NCBI GenBank assembly: GCA_964559295.1
Contig: CAZLGO010000003.1
Span: 1 to 38,102 of the forward strand
Reading direction: 5' to 3'
DNA length: 38,102 nucleotides
Origin: CAZLGO01 sp964559295
GTDB lineage: Archaea > Methanobacteriota > Methanobacteria > Methanobacteriales > Methanobacteriaceae
Under the pieces are notes generated by a model. The model was not told the origin of the DNA. It worked only from the letters and a program-made list of their open reading frames with translations, and ran no database searches. Below are positions 14,966 to 23,527 of the stretch, in pieces (within the stretch, counting starts at the first letter, position 1; every line of letters starts with the position of its first letter). Made by a program: the position numbers and the translations under genes.

Positions 14966-15824
14966 GAAACTTTTTGAGAAGTTTATATCTTATTTAGTCG
15001 TAAGTTCTTTATTTATAGCAATAAATGGCTTTTTGAAGACTTATTTCTCTTTTTTATTACTTAATATATCTCCCAACTTAAATTTACTTTTAGCCACGTT
15101 TTTTGTTGTTTTTGCTGTATATAACTTAAACAGATTCACTGATAAAGAAGAAGATTCGATTAATCTACCTGAAAGAGCAGATTATGTTAAAAATAATGAG
15201 CGACTACTTTTGTTATTATCAATACTATCATATTTTATTGCTCTTTTATTAGGCTTTTTAGTAAATTTTTTGACCATGTTCGTTCTTTTATTTCCTCTGT
15301 GCGCTGGAATTAGTTATAGTATGAAAATATCCTCCAAAATCCCTCGATTGAAAAATTTACTTGCTGTTAAAAGCGTTACCGTCGCCTTAGGCTGGACAGT
15401 TGGTGCAACGTTCCTCCCAACGATTTATTCAAATAAATTTTCTGAAATATCTATTTTGTTAATCCTTTATTTTTTTTTCATTAAAAGCTTTGTAAACACA
15501 ACTTTATTCGATATAAGAGACATAGAAGGAGATAAAAAAAGCGGTGTTAAAACAATTCCAGTTACTGTTGGAAGATCAAAAACTAAAAAACTTTTGCTTG
15601 CTATTCACTCATCACTCATGCCATGGCTTGCAATATCGATACTTCTGGGGCTTTTTACCCATTATCTTCCTGTTTTGATTTTCTGTATAGCCTATGGATA
15701 TTGGTACATCAACCATTTCTGCAACAAAAATGAAAAAATCCAAGGATTTTCTCTTGATTTATTGGTGGATGGTGAATGGTTGTTTGTGGCTTTCTTGTGC
15801 TTTTTTGCGGATATTGTAGGTTGA
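14892..15824 (+). CDS. UbiA-family prenyltransferase
   Basis: This polytopic membrane protein, up to 310 residues, has about eight hydrophobic segments. It has the two Asp-rich motifs of UbiA enzymes: NLNRFTDKEED near residue 82 and DIRDIEGDKKSG near residue 207. The family transfers a prenyl chain to an aromatic or sugar acceptor, or to glycerol phosphates in archaeal lipid synthesis. The acceptor here is unknown. The start is uncertain: ATG 14892 lies 74 bp inside the regulator's C-terminal part, and an in-frame TTG at 14925 is an alternative. The ATG at 14962 is in another frame. It directly follows the regulator gene and is probably controlled by it. Confidence 0.75.
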   Translation: MKKQLFGAISCLSITVTKQKKWSYEKLFEKFISYLVVSSLFIAINGFLKTYFSFLLLNISPNLNLLLATFFVVFAVYNLNRFTDKEEDSINLPERADYVKNNERLLLLLSILSYFIALLLGFLVNFLTMFVLLFPLCAGISYSMKISSKIPRLKNLLAVKSVTVALGWTVGATFLPTIYSNKFSEISILLILYFFFIKSFVNTTLFDIRDIEGDKKSGVKTIPVTVGRSKTKKLLLAIHSSLMPWLAISILLGLFTHYLPVLIFCIAYGYWYINHFCNKNEKIQGFSLDLLVDGEWLFVAFLCFFADIVG

Positions 15825-16170
15825 AAAACTTTTAGATTTTAGTATTTCTGTAATAAAGCATATAAATGCAGCAAATTCGCAACGAATAGTTACAAGAATT
15901 GAAAAAACGCCATTAATTACTGTTAGATGTGTTAGCGTTCTTAGAAAAGAAGCAGTCCATGATGTTCCAGAAGCAACTCATGTTTATTTGAATTGGTTCT
16001 TTTTGGGAATTTAAGATCTGTAAGAAAGCTTTTCTTAATAAATCATATTTGTTGGTTCTAATGCTTTATATACTTCGGCACATGATAAGACTTCTCTGAA
16101 GGATCATGCAAAGATTTGTATATTGAATACTACAGAAACACATTGGTTTAAAATGCATTTATGTGGCCAA
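15825..16170 (+). other. Decayed spacer with an open frame lacking a start
   Basis: A 64-codon open stretch (15820-16011) reads like protein (VEKLLDFSISVIKH, then RIEKTPLITVRC and HDVPEATHVYLNWF). It is preceded by a stop and has no ATG, GTG or TTG until its end. It may be a gene remnant. The rest, to 16170, shows only AT-rich sequence and the hairpin listed separately. Confidence 0.35.
16021..16037 (+). terminator. Candidate hairpin TAAGAAA-GCT-TTTCTTA
   Basis: Perfect 7-bp arms with a 3-base loop are followed by AT-rich sequence, about 200 bp after the UbiA-like gene. It could end that transcript, but the stem is AT-rich. Confidence 0.25.
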
Positions 16171-16512
16171 ATGTTTAAAAAATACTTCCCCCTCTAAATC
16201 CATCAAAAGATGAAGATCAAGTAGTAAAAGCAGCAATTAAAGAAGCCGCTTAACATAAAGCAAACATTCAGATAATCTTTTATTGTAGACAATGACCTCA
16301 TTAAAAATTGAAAAATACGCTGAAGAATGCAAAAATTAAGGGATAAAGACCAGCTGCGAACTAATAAAATTTGAAGGCGGTGAAGAAGAGAACCAATTAA
16401 CGCATAATTAGCAGAAGATCATGATCTGGTGATCATGGGCATTGTAAATATGAGAAGATACATAGCTTTGTTCACCAAAGAACGGCAGCTCTTATAAACT
16501 ATCAATTCATGA
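16171..16512 (+). pseudogene. Degraded universal stress protein (UspA-like) gene
   Basis: Stitched over at least three frame breaks and several stops, this stretch reads as a UspA protein in order. It starts MFKKYF, then NPSKDEDQVVKAAIKEA, then HKANIQIIF, EKYAEECKN, GIKTSCELIKFEGGEEE, and AEDHDLVIMGIVNMRR near the end. This follows the family plan (MFKKILVPxDGS, AEIxLLHV, LEKYAEEAKKKGI, IDLIVMGxxG). In-frame stops occur at about 16195, 16252 and 16337. No single frame could give a working product, so this is a clear relic. Confidence 0.7.
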
Positions 16513-16547
16513 AGGATGTAGGAAGGCAAAATTTCAATTTTGATTTA

Positions 16548-18282
16548 TTAAGTTTCAATATCCTCAAAAGCAAGCTTACATCCTATCAAATCACCTAAAA
16601 TCTTGTAGAGATCCCGAATAGGTACTCTCACCTGTTTGCAATCATCCCTGTTTCTTATAGTCACCGTATTGTCTTTGAGAGTCTCATGATCAACTGTTAC
16701 AGCGAATGGTACACCTATCTCATCAGATCTGGCGTATCTTCTTCCAATACTTCCTGTTAGATCATACTCTGATATAAAACCTCGTTCTCTTAACTTGTCT
16801 CTTATTTTGATTGCAATTTTTGCAAGTTCTTCTTTATTTACAAGGGGAAGGACACTGATCTCAACAGGAGCTAAATCTTTTTTTAGTTTGAAATATGCAC
16901 GTTCTTCGTCTTCTCTAAAAGAATGCAAAAGCACAGAGTAAACTATACGATCTATACCATAAGATGGCTCTATTACATGTGGAAATATTTTCTCTCCTCT
17001 CACAACTTCTTCTGTCTCCTCAAAATCAAGATGTTCAGAGGATATCCTATAGGAAGCATCATCCAATTCAAGTTCAAAATATCCTCTATCCTCAAATGAA
17101 CTCATGATCCCTGATGCATCAATTTCTTTTAGAGCTTCCAAAATCTTAGGAGCATTCTGTTTAAATGCAGGTCCGAATTTTTCCATATTAGGTCTTATAA
17201 TCCACTTTTTCATGGTTTTTGGAGTATCGTATTCTACAAATGCCCTCAAATCTTCTCTGCTGTACTTTGCATGGGCTTTAAGATCGAAATCTGTTCTGTC
17301 TGCAATTCCTATTACCTCAATCCATCCAAATTTGTCTGTATTTATTTCCACATCCCAGCAATCTATTGCATAATGTGCCATCTCAACTGGAAGGTGCTGT
17401 CTAAATCTTATGGCTTCCTCTGGGATTCCCAAATCCATTAAAAACTCTCTTGCAAGGTATAACTGGTAGGCAAGCATCTCACTTGATATAATTCCATCAG
17501 ATATTGCTTTTTTTGTGGTTATTTTTACTGGATCTTTACCATCGATCTGATTTTGGGCTGAATAAAGCCTCAGTTTTTCATCTTCAATCTCTGAAAATCG
17601 CTCATGGGTCTTATTTTTGGGATCTACAAATATCTCAGCCTCTGCTTGTGTAAATTCCCTGAGTCTTATGACTCCTTGTCTTGGAGATATCTCGTTTCTA
17701 TAGGCTTTTCCGATTTGAACGGCTCCGAATGGTAATTTACCTCTGAAGAATCTCAGGAGTCTTTTAAATGGTATGAAGATCCCTTGGGCTGTCTCAGGAC
17801 GCATGTATCCTGTTTTTTTTCCTTTAGCACCAATTACAGTCTGAAACATTAAGTTATAACTCCAAACCCTTGNNNNNNNNNNATCTGCTACCACACCTTG
17901 GACAGGTTATCTTCTCTTTGGATATTATTTCTGTAAGCTCTTCATTGGACAATCCCTCCACATCTTCTCCTGTTGCGTCAGTGATAATATGATCTGCCCT
18001 GTAAACGTCCAAACACTCTTTGCATTCTGTCATAGGGTCTGTAAAATGATCGACATGTCCAGAAGCTTTAAATACTTCCTCTGGCATTATAGTTGGAGAT
18101 TCTATCTCATAAAAGCCTTCTCTTACAACATAATAACTTCTCCATCTCTCTATGATCTTGTTTTTCAGGATAGCACCTAAAGGACCATAGTCAACAAATC
18201 CTGCAACTCCAAGGTATATTTCGAATGAAGACCAGAGAAATCCTCTTTTCTTTGCAATGTTCATTACTTTATCGTGTTTCAT
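16548..18282 (-). CDS. glyS: Glycyl-tRNA synthetase (archaeal/eukaryal type), with a 10-N gap
   Basis: About 575 sequenced codons make a full-length class II GlyRS of the archaeal alpha2 type. The N-terminus has GFLWSSFEIYLGVAGFVDYGPLG (motif 1 region, in pieces), a Cys-rich CKEC...CPRCG insertion, and then NLMFQT and GYMRPETAQGIF. Motif 2 is QIGKAYRNEISPRQG, and motif 3 is EPSYGIDRIVYSVLL. The anticodon-binding domain ends the protein. The gap after CPRCGSR hides a few codons; counting the flanking bases, its true length is a multiple of three. The ATG at 18282 follows a TGAGG element. It charges tRNA-Gly. Confidence 0.95.
17873..17882. other. Assembly gap, 10 N, inside glyS
   Basis: Ten Ns break the reading frame of glyS between the CPRCG motif and the VWSYNLMF segment. 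Frame arithmetic on either side says the real number of missing bases is a multiple of three. Confidence 0.97.
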
Positions 18283-18373
18283 GTTAATTCCTCAGATTCA
18301 TCAGTTAGCTCCAACCTTCTGATTTTTTATGAATTTTGATCAACTTTCTTAATGTAATTTTCCGTCAACGCTT

Positions 18374-19006
18374 TCATAAAGGGTTGTTTTGAAGGGTTTT
18401 TTTAATTCCTCGTTTAGTTTTTCCCAACAACTCATAATCTTGCTTGATTTTACTTGCCTCTGGACTTTTCTGGCCCATGTACTTACTATTACGGTCCGGA
18501 TGTCCATACGGTTTCTCACAAGGAGATGTCATAGTCTCAAAAACAATCTGGCAAACTCTCTGTTTTGGGTATATTGCAACTGGCATCTTTCCTACATTTG
18601 AAAGCTCCAATGTAATTTTACCGCAAAATCCAGGATCTACATATCCTGCTGTAACATGCATGGTTATCCCCAGCCTTCCAATTGAAGATCGTCCTTCAAC
18701 TCTTGCAACAAGATCAGGAGGAAGCTTTACGGTCTCATATGTTGTAGCAAGTGCAAATTCTCCAGGATGGATTATAAAAGGTTCGTCTTCCTTTATATGA
18801 ACAGATTCCATGTAAGAATCTATGTCAGACTTATCCATTGGATTTATATAGGGTTTGTGAATTATCCTGAAGCCTTTAAATTCGCCTCCAATCCTCAAAT
18901 CAACTGAAGAGGGTTGTATCTGCACATCAGGATTTTCCAATGGTTCTATAACAATCCTTCCCTCCTTGAGATATTTTTTTATGTCTTTATCACTTAAAAT
19001 AGCCAT
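18374..19006 (-). CDS. dcd: dCTP deaminase, possibly bifunctional dCTP deaminase/dUTPase
   Basis: This 210-residue protein of the Dcd/dUTPase fold has QPSSVDLRIG, FALATTYETV, EGRSSIGRLGI (105-115) and GYVDPGFCGKITLEL with the catalytic Glu (E134). The C-terminal KYMGQKSPEAS arm closes over the active site. The enzyme turns dCTP to dUTP, and archaeal forms such as the Methanocaldococcus one go on to dUMP; which applies here is not resolvable by eye. It overlaps the 3' end of the DUF1512 gene by 13 bp, with AGGGCAGGAA as ribosome binding site. Confidence 0.94.
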   Translation of the reverse strand: MAILSDKDIKKYLKEGRIVIEPLENPDVQIQPSSVDLRIGGEFKGFRIIHKPYINPMDKSDIDSYMESVHIKEDEPFIIHPGEFALATTYETVKLPPDLVARVEGRSSIGRLGITMHVTAGYVDPGFCGKITLELSNVGKMPVAIYPKQRVCQIVFETMTSPCEKPYGHPDRNSKYMGQKSPEASKIKQDYELLGKTKRGIKKTLQNNPL

Positions 19007-20145
19007 TTCCTGCCCTCTTTTTTCTCAGGTTCTTTTTTGATTTCTATCTGCGATACATCTTCTATGATATTTGGAAGCCCACAACTGTTTCCAACACCAA
19101 CCACCAAGACGTCTGATCCTTTCTCTGATCTTAAAATCGATCTTTCAACCACCAAAAGAGCTTTCTTTGCAGCCTCTGCTATCTTCTGGTTCATATTGCC
19201 AATTGCCTCTTCAGGACTCATCTTCACAATAACAGCATCAACTTTAAGGTCATTTTTTGTAAGTTCTTCTTCTATCATCCATTTATCAACTCCAGGACCA
19301 CCAATTACAACTCCGATTCCTTCAGCAACTTTTCCTGTTTCCTCTCCTTCAAGCTTCACCGCAGCGTCAATGGTTATGATCCTTTTTATGCCTTTTTTTT
19401 CTATAATGGATGTTACAACTTTTCCAATTCTCCCAATTCTTGCACCAGGACCCTTTGCACGAAGTATGGTGACATTTCTCCCATCTATTTCCTTTTTGGC
19501 AGCTATCATATCATCTGCTTCTTCGAGATCCCTTGCCCCTTTCATTAACATGCCAGCTACAAGGGATCCTAAACCGTCTCCAATTGGCTTTCCCTCAGAG
19601 AATGCTTTTGTTCCTTCAAATTGTGCCTTTACAATTCTCATAATAAGTGGGAGACTCATTTGGATCATGATCAGTATCTGCAGATTCCCTGTTTTTTTTG
19701 CAAGTTCTAAATTATGTCTTACCATTTTTGCCACATTGTTAATTCCAATTGTAGCCTTAAGTGTCATTATGATATTTGATCTCCACTCAGAATCGGCTTT
19801 AGGAGCTATCACATCAACCATTTGTTTGAATCTCTCCTCTCCAAGATCCAGAATCCTATCCAGTTTTTTGACAACCCCATAGGGGTCAAGATCAATAGGA
19901 GGGACCACAAAGAACTCAACAAAGTCTCCAACAGTCTTTGATGGATCTTGAGATGGCAATCCCTTTGTTTTGCAAACACCAACTAGGAGATTTTGGGCAT
20001 CTTCTGCCATCTTCTCAAGTTCAAGGGTCAGCTTGCTAACCGTTGATATCATTCTTGTTTTTAGAACCCATGGGAGAAGGAGTATAAGTAAAATGAATAA
20101 CAAAGCCCAGAATATATCAAACCAGTTCATGCCAAAAAACATCAT
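18994..20145 (-). CDS. DUF1512 family membrane-anchored protein
   Basis: This 383-residue protein has one N-terminal membrane helix (about 8-27) and a cytoplasmic body. It matches the archaeal DUF1512 family, with the conserved VVPPIDLDPYGVVKKLDRIL block, NVTILRAKGPG and ITIDAAVKLEGEETGKVAEGIG. Function is unknown, though the family is widespread in methanogens and other Euryarchaeota. The gene is locked between the TrmJ-like gene (ATGA overlap upstream) and dcd (13-bp overlap downstream), indicating co-translation. A GGAGGTAT ribosome binding site lies within the upstream gene's end. Confidence 0.85.
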   Translation of the reverse strand: MMFFGMNWFDIFWALLFILLILLLPWVLKTRMISTVSKLTLELEKMAEDAQNLLVGVCKTKGLPSQDPSKTVGDFVEFFVVPPIDLDPYGVVKKLDRILDLGEERFKQMVDVIAPKADSEWRSNIIMTLKATIGINNVAKMVRHNLELAKKTGNLQILIMIQMSLPLIMRIVKAQFEGTKAFSEGKPIGDGLGSLVAGMLMKGARDLEEADDMIAAKKEIDGRNVTILRAKGPGARIGRIGKVVTSIIEKKGIKRIITIDAAVKLEGEETGKVAEGIGVVIGGPGVDKWMIEEELTKNDLKVDAVIVKMSPEEAIGNMNQKIAEAAKKALLVVERSILRSEKGSDVLVVGVGNSCGLPNIIEDVSQIEIKKEPEKKEGRKWLF

Positions 20146-20843
20146 ATACCTCCGAATTTTTTCTTTATTCTTCTTAAGACTCCTTTTAATGTATGTGCTT
20201 CCCTTCCAGATATAAAAGCCCTTCCTATAATTCTTTTAAAAACCACAGATGCTATCCTCCTTTTGTGGATTGGATAACCAAGATTTTGAATTATATCATC
20301 CATATCTTTGATCAAAGCTTTCTTTTCAGCGACAGACGCATCTTCGACTCCTTCAACAGGATAATTTTTTTTTCTTTTGAACATCTCATAAAACACAATG
20401 GCTGCTGCATGAGATACGTTCATTACAGGGTATGATTCATGGGTTGGGATACTAACAACCACATCGCACAGGGATAGTTCCTCATTTGAAAGCCCGTCTC
20501 CCTCTCTTCCAAAAAGTATGGAGATGTTTCCATTTATGTTTAACGATTCTGCAAATTGCTCTGGAGTAATTGCAATTCTTGGAACGTTATAACTTCCACC
20601 TGCTGTTCCTGTTGTACCTACTGTAAAGTGGATATTTGCATCTTCAATAAATTTTTGCAGAGTTTCATAAATTTTACAGCTTTCTATGAGGTTTTTTGCA
20701 TGCATAGCATGAGAATATGCCTCTTTTTTTATCTCACAGGGATTTATCAATACGAGATTTGAAAGTCCAAAGTTTTTCATGGCTCTTGCAAGAAATCCTA
20801 TGTTCCCAGAAGATTCTGGTTCTACAAATACTACATAGATCAT
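20142..20843 (-). CDS. TrmJ-like SPOUT RNA 2'-O-methyltransferase
   Basis: This 233-residue SPOUT (TrmH/SpoU) methyltransferase has the three knot motifs: PESSGNIGFLARAMKNFG at the start, ISILFGREGDGLSNEEL, and SIPTHESYPVMNVSHAAAIVFYE. It fits TrmJ, which methylates the ribose at tRNA position 32, but another RNA target is possible. A C-terminal helical tail (about 170-233) is basic. It is downstream of tfrB by 15 bp and overlaps DUF1512 by 4 bp. Confidence 0.88.
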   Translation of the reverse strand: MIYVVFVEPESSGNIGFLARAMKNFGLSNLVLINPCEIKKEAYSHAMHAKNLIESCKIYETLQKFIEDANIHFTVGTTGTAGGSYNVPRIAITPEQFAESLNINGNISILFGREGDGLSNEELSLCDVVVSIPTHESYPVMNVSHAAAIVFYEMFKRKKNYPVEGVEDASVAEKKALIKDMDDIIQNLGYPIHKRRIASVVFKRIIGRAFISGREAHTLKGVLRRIKKKFGGI

Positions 20844-20858
20844 ATTTCCACTCGATCC

Positions 20859-22340
20859 TTAACAATCATAAGCCATCTTAAGAAGATTTAGTATGTTTAG
20901 TACTTTGATGTTGGAACCTTCCTTTTCAATGGAATCTTTAATATTGTATTCGCAGAAAGGACAGATTGTTACAACAGCATCCACACCAAGCTTTTTTATC
21001 ATATCTACTTTCTTTTTGCCCATTTTCAAAGCCAATTCTGGTTTTCCAGAACGAACTCCTCCACCAGCACCACAACATCTATTTGGCTCCTCCATTTCAA
21101 CAAATTCGATGCCCTTTATCTTTTTGAGAATTTCTCTTGGCTCTTTTGTGATTCCCTGACCTCTTGCAAGATGGCATGGATCATGGTAGGTTACCTTCAT
21201 TTTAACAGGTTTCATATCCTCTATGTTTAATTTACCAATAAGAAACTCGCTTATATCAACAACATTTAGTTTTGCACCGTATTTAGGGTAATCGTTCTTT
21301 AGAGTCGCTCCACATCCAGCGCAAACCGTGATTATCGTATCATAGCCCTCAAAAACTTCCTTGTTTTTTTTAATGAGTTCTTCAACAATATCAGTCTGCC
21401 CGGTTCTGATCATTGGTGAGCCACAACACACCTGATCCTCTGGTACTATCACATCGATATTGTGTTCTTTTAGAACCTCCATGAGGGCAAACCCAATCTC
21501 TGGAAGTCTGTAATCCACCATACATCCCGTAAAAAATGCTACCTTTGGTTTTTTGCCTTTGGATTCCTCTGAAACTGCTTTTATGAATCCTTCTCCCAAT
21601 GGTTCAACCGATCTACCAGTGTTTGATATTAGATCCCTCACGGATCTGTGTGGTGGAAGAGGTCCTACACCTTCAACACATGCAATTTCCCTTAATTTTT
21701 CAATGGCTCCTCCGACAATACTTACCTCTTTAGGACAGACTTCAGCACATTTTCCACATGATGTACAGCAGTATAAACCTTCAAAACACCCGATAAGCGC
21801 ACGATCCTGTTCGTCCCTTGGATCCAGTGCAAGTTTTGAAAGGTAACGCATAAAATATGGTCCTGCAAATTCAGAGGTTTCTGCAATAACCGGACATGCT
21901 GATAAACATGAGAAACATTCAATACATCCTCTCAATTTTTTTGAATCCGCGTAATCAGAAGGTTTTAGAACTTCAGGGTTTTCTGCTGCTTCACTTATCC
22001 TCTCTAAAAAAAGCCTCATCTTTTTGGCTTTATCTTCAATTTCGCTTCTATCCACTACAAGATCCTTTATGATATGAAAATCAAGAGGTTCAATAACTGC
22101 ATTATCTTCTATTTCAGCCTTGCAGGCAAGTACGACCTCATCATTCATCTTTAATGCACATGAGCCACACTGCCCAGCCCTACATGAGCTTCTGTATGCT
22201 ATGTTTGCGTTATATTTTTCGTTTATGTAGTTTAAGGCGTCTAAAACCTTCATCTTCTCTTTTTTTTCGATTTCATAGGCCTCAAAGTATGGTTCTTCGT
22301 CCTTTTTTGGGTCGTATCTTAGAATCTTGACTTTTATCAT
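20859..22340 (-). CDS. tfrB: Thiol:fumarate reductase subunit B (CoM/CoB-dependent fumarate reductase)
   Basis: This 493-residue iron-sulfur subunit is a fusion typical of TfrB. A 2Fe-2S ferredoxin domain comes first (C53, C58, C61, C73). Then come two 4Fe-4S motifs (CIECFSCLSACP and CCTSCGKCAEVCP). Last are two CCG domains like those of HdrB (CCGSPMIRTG and PNRCCGAGGG). TfrB oxidises CoM-SH and CoB-SH to the heterodisulfide and passes electrons to TfrA, where fumarate becomes succinate for biosynthesis. tfrA is not beside it. The ATG follows TAGGAGA. Length and domain order are normal, and no Cys ligand appears to be missing. Confidence 0.95.
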   Translation of the reverse strand: MIKVKILRYDPKKDEEPYFEAYEIEKKEKMKVLDALNYINEKYNANIAYRSSCRAGQCGSCALKMNDEVVLACKAEIEDNAVIEPLDFHIIKDLVVDRSEIEDKAKKMRLFLERISEAAENPEVLKPSDYADSKKLRGCIECFSCLSACPVIAETSEFAGPYFMRYLSKLALDPRDEQDRALIGCFEGLYCCTSCGKCAEVCPKEVSIVGGAIEKLREIACVEGVGPLPPHRSVRDLISNTGRSVEPLGEGFIKAVSEESKGKKPKVAFFTGCMVDYRLPEIGFALMEVLKEHNIDVIVPEDQVCCGSPMIRTGQTDIVEELIKKNKEVFEGYDTIITVCAGCGATLKNDYPKYGAKLNVVDISEFLIGKLNIEDMKPVKMKVTYHDPCHLARGQGITKEPREILKKIKGIEFVEMEEPNRCCGAGGGVRSGKPELALKMGKKKVDMIKKLGVDAVVTICPFCEYNIKDSIEKEGSNIKVLNILNLLKMAYDC

Positions 22341-22788
22341 AGCTATCTCCTATGTTCTTTGAAAGGTTTATTCAAAATTTGATTTTATTTTCTTTTTAGT
22401 TACGTTGGTTTTAAAAGTAGCTGCATAATAAATGATGGATCGATATACTATAAATAATGTGGTTCAGCCAAGATGATCGTTTATCTAAGACTTTTACGTA
22501 AATATGGAAAAAATTAGATACAATTTGTCGTAATAAACCTTAATTTATTATTTCATCTCCTCATAAACACATAATTGAATATGGTGCAGGCTTATCTCTA
22601 ATTTTCATTTCTATAAAACCCTATAAAACCAAGTTAAATTTTTTTAACTTGCTTTACAAAGCGCCAAAGATGTTATTCATAACCAAACTTCCTAAAAATT
22701 TACCTTAGTAAATCTACTTAGAATTCTAAAAAAAGGAATTAAAAGAGTATTGGAGATTCTTTGATTATCTCCCACATTCCTTAAAAAC
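22341..22788. other. 448-bp spacer between tfrB and the KaiC-like gene
   Basis: No convincing gene is seen. It holds the tfrB ribosome binding site and AT-rich promoter candidates at the left. In the middle is an AT hairpin AAGTTAAA-TTTT-TTTAACTT (22631-22650). At the right end is a better stem-loop with a T tract, listed separately as a terminator. Confidence 0.6.
22728..22772 (-). terminator. Stem-loop and T-tract after the KaiC-like gene
   Basis: Read on the minus strand, GGAGAT and ATCTCC pair around a 9-base loop (22752-22772). This is followed within 20 bases by T-rich sequence ending in seven Ts (22728-22734). It begins 17 bases after the stop codon of the KaiC-like gene, a reasonable transcript end. 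Confidence 0.45.
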
Positions 22789-23499
22789 TTAATCTGAAGA
22801 TTCAACTGGCGAGGTTATCTCGATACCACTAGAAGTAATATCGTAAGTTAGATACTGAATGGGCGTCTTTGTGCTTCTCATCTTTATGATATCCATGACC
22901 CTCTCTCTGCGACCTGTGTAGGGGTTCTCACGTTTTATAAGTTGGATGGCGCCGTAGGCTGAAAATAAAGCCAGTTCATTGAACTCTTGAGATGTTGCAC
23001 TGTCTATTATCACCATGGAGGTGATGCCCCTTTGCTTAAGCTCATGGTTTAGAAGGTCAAACCTGTCTCTGAACTCATAAGGTGTCAGTTTAGCTGTGTA
23101 ACTTCCGATGCTGTCTATGATAACTACATCAGTATTTTCCGGCACTTCATTAAGCAACTTTGCAAAGTCACCTTTCATGACTTCAGCATCTATACTAATC
23201 TCAGCCTCTGTTATTCTTGCTCTAAGTTCAAGAAGTTCTATGAATCTCAGAAGCCCTCTCTCTTCGAAATTCTCCAGATTCCAACCAAATGATTTCCCCT
23301 GAAATCGGAGATCATTGGAATCCTCCTCGGTGATTATATAGGTTGTTTTAAGACCTCGATCACAGCATTCTTTTGCAAATTGGAGCCCAAAGACCGTCTT
23401 GCCGGTACCTGCGTCCCCTGTAATAAGAACCATCTTACCTACAGGAAAACCGCCAAGGATCTGATCCAATCCCAATACTCCTGTTTTTATTCTCTCCAA
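22789..23499 (-). CDS. KaiC-like RecA-superfamily ATPase (single domain)
   Basis: This 236-residue protein is a single KaiC/RAD55-type ATPase domain. It has GVLGLDQILGGFPVGKMVLITG leading into Walker A GDAGTGKT (28-35), a TEEDSNDLRFQG segment, and Walker B TDVVIIDSIGSY. A C-terminal KMRSTKTP-type segment is typical of KaiC-like proteins. It has one domain where clock KaiC has two. It follows the response regulator by 28 bp, so the two likely form a signalling pair. The start is a TTG at 23499 after a strong AAGGAGG; no ATG is suitable. Confidence 0.87.
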   Translation of the reverse strand: MERIKTGVLGLDQILGGFPVGKMVLITGDAGTGKTVFGLQFAKECCDRGLKTTYIITEEDSNDLRFQGKSFGWNLENFEERGLLRFIELLELRARITEAEISIDAEVMKGDFAKLLNEVPENTDVVIIDSIGSYTAKLTPYEFRDRFDLLNHELKQRGITSMVIIDSATSQEFNELALFSAYGAIQLIKRENPYTGRRERVMDIIKMRSTKTPIQYLTYDITSSGIEITSPVESSD

Positions 23500-23527
23500 G
23501 ATATATCCTCCTTTAAATCATTTCCCC

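Noticed and set aside
16548..18282. Two separate glycyl-tRNA synthetase fragments
   Set aside because: The break coincides with the 10-N gap, and the motifs on both sides are in the order of one normal GlyRS.
19037..19882. 281-codon open frame on the plus strand
   Set aside because: It is antisense to DUF1512, whose frame has family signatures and overlapping neighbours. The antisense product is low-complexity Ser/Ile-rich with no motif.
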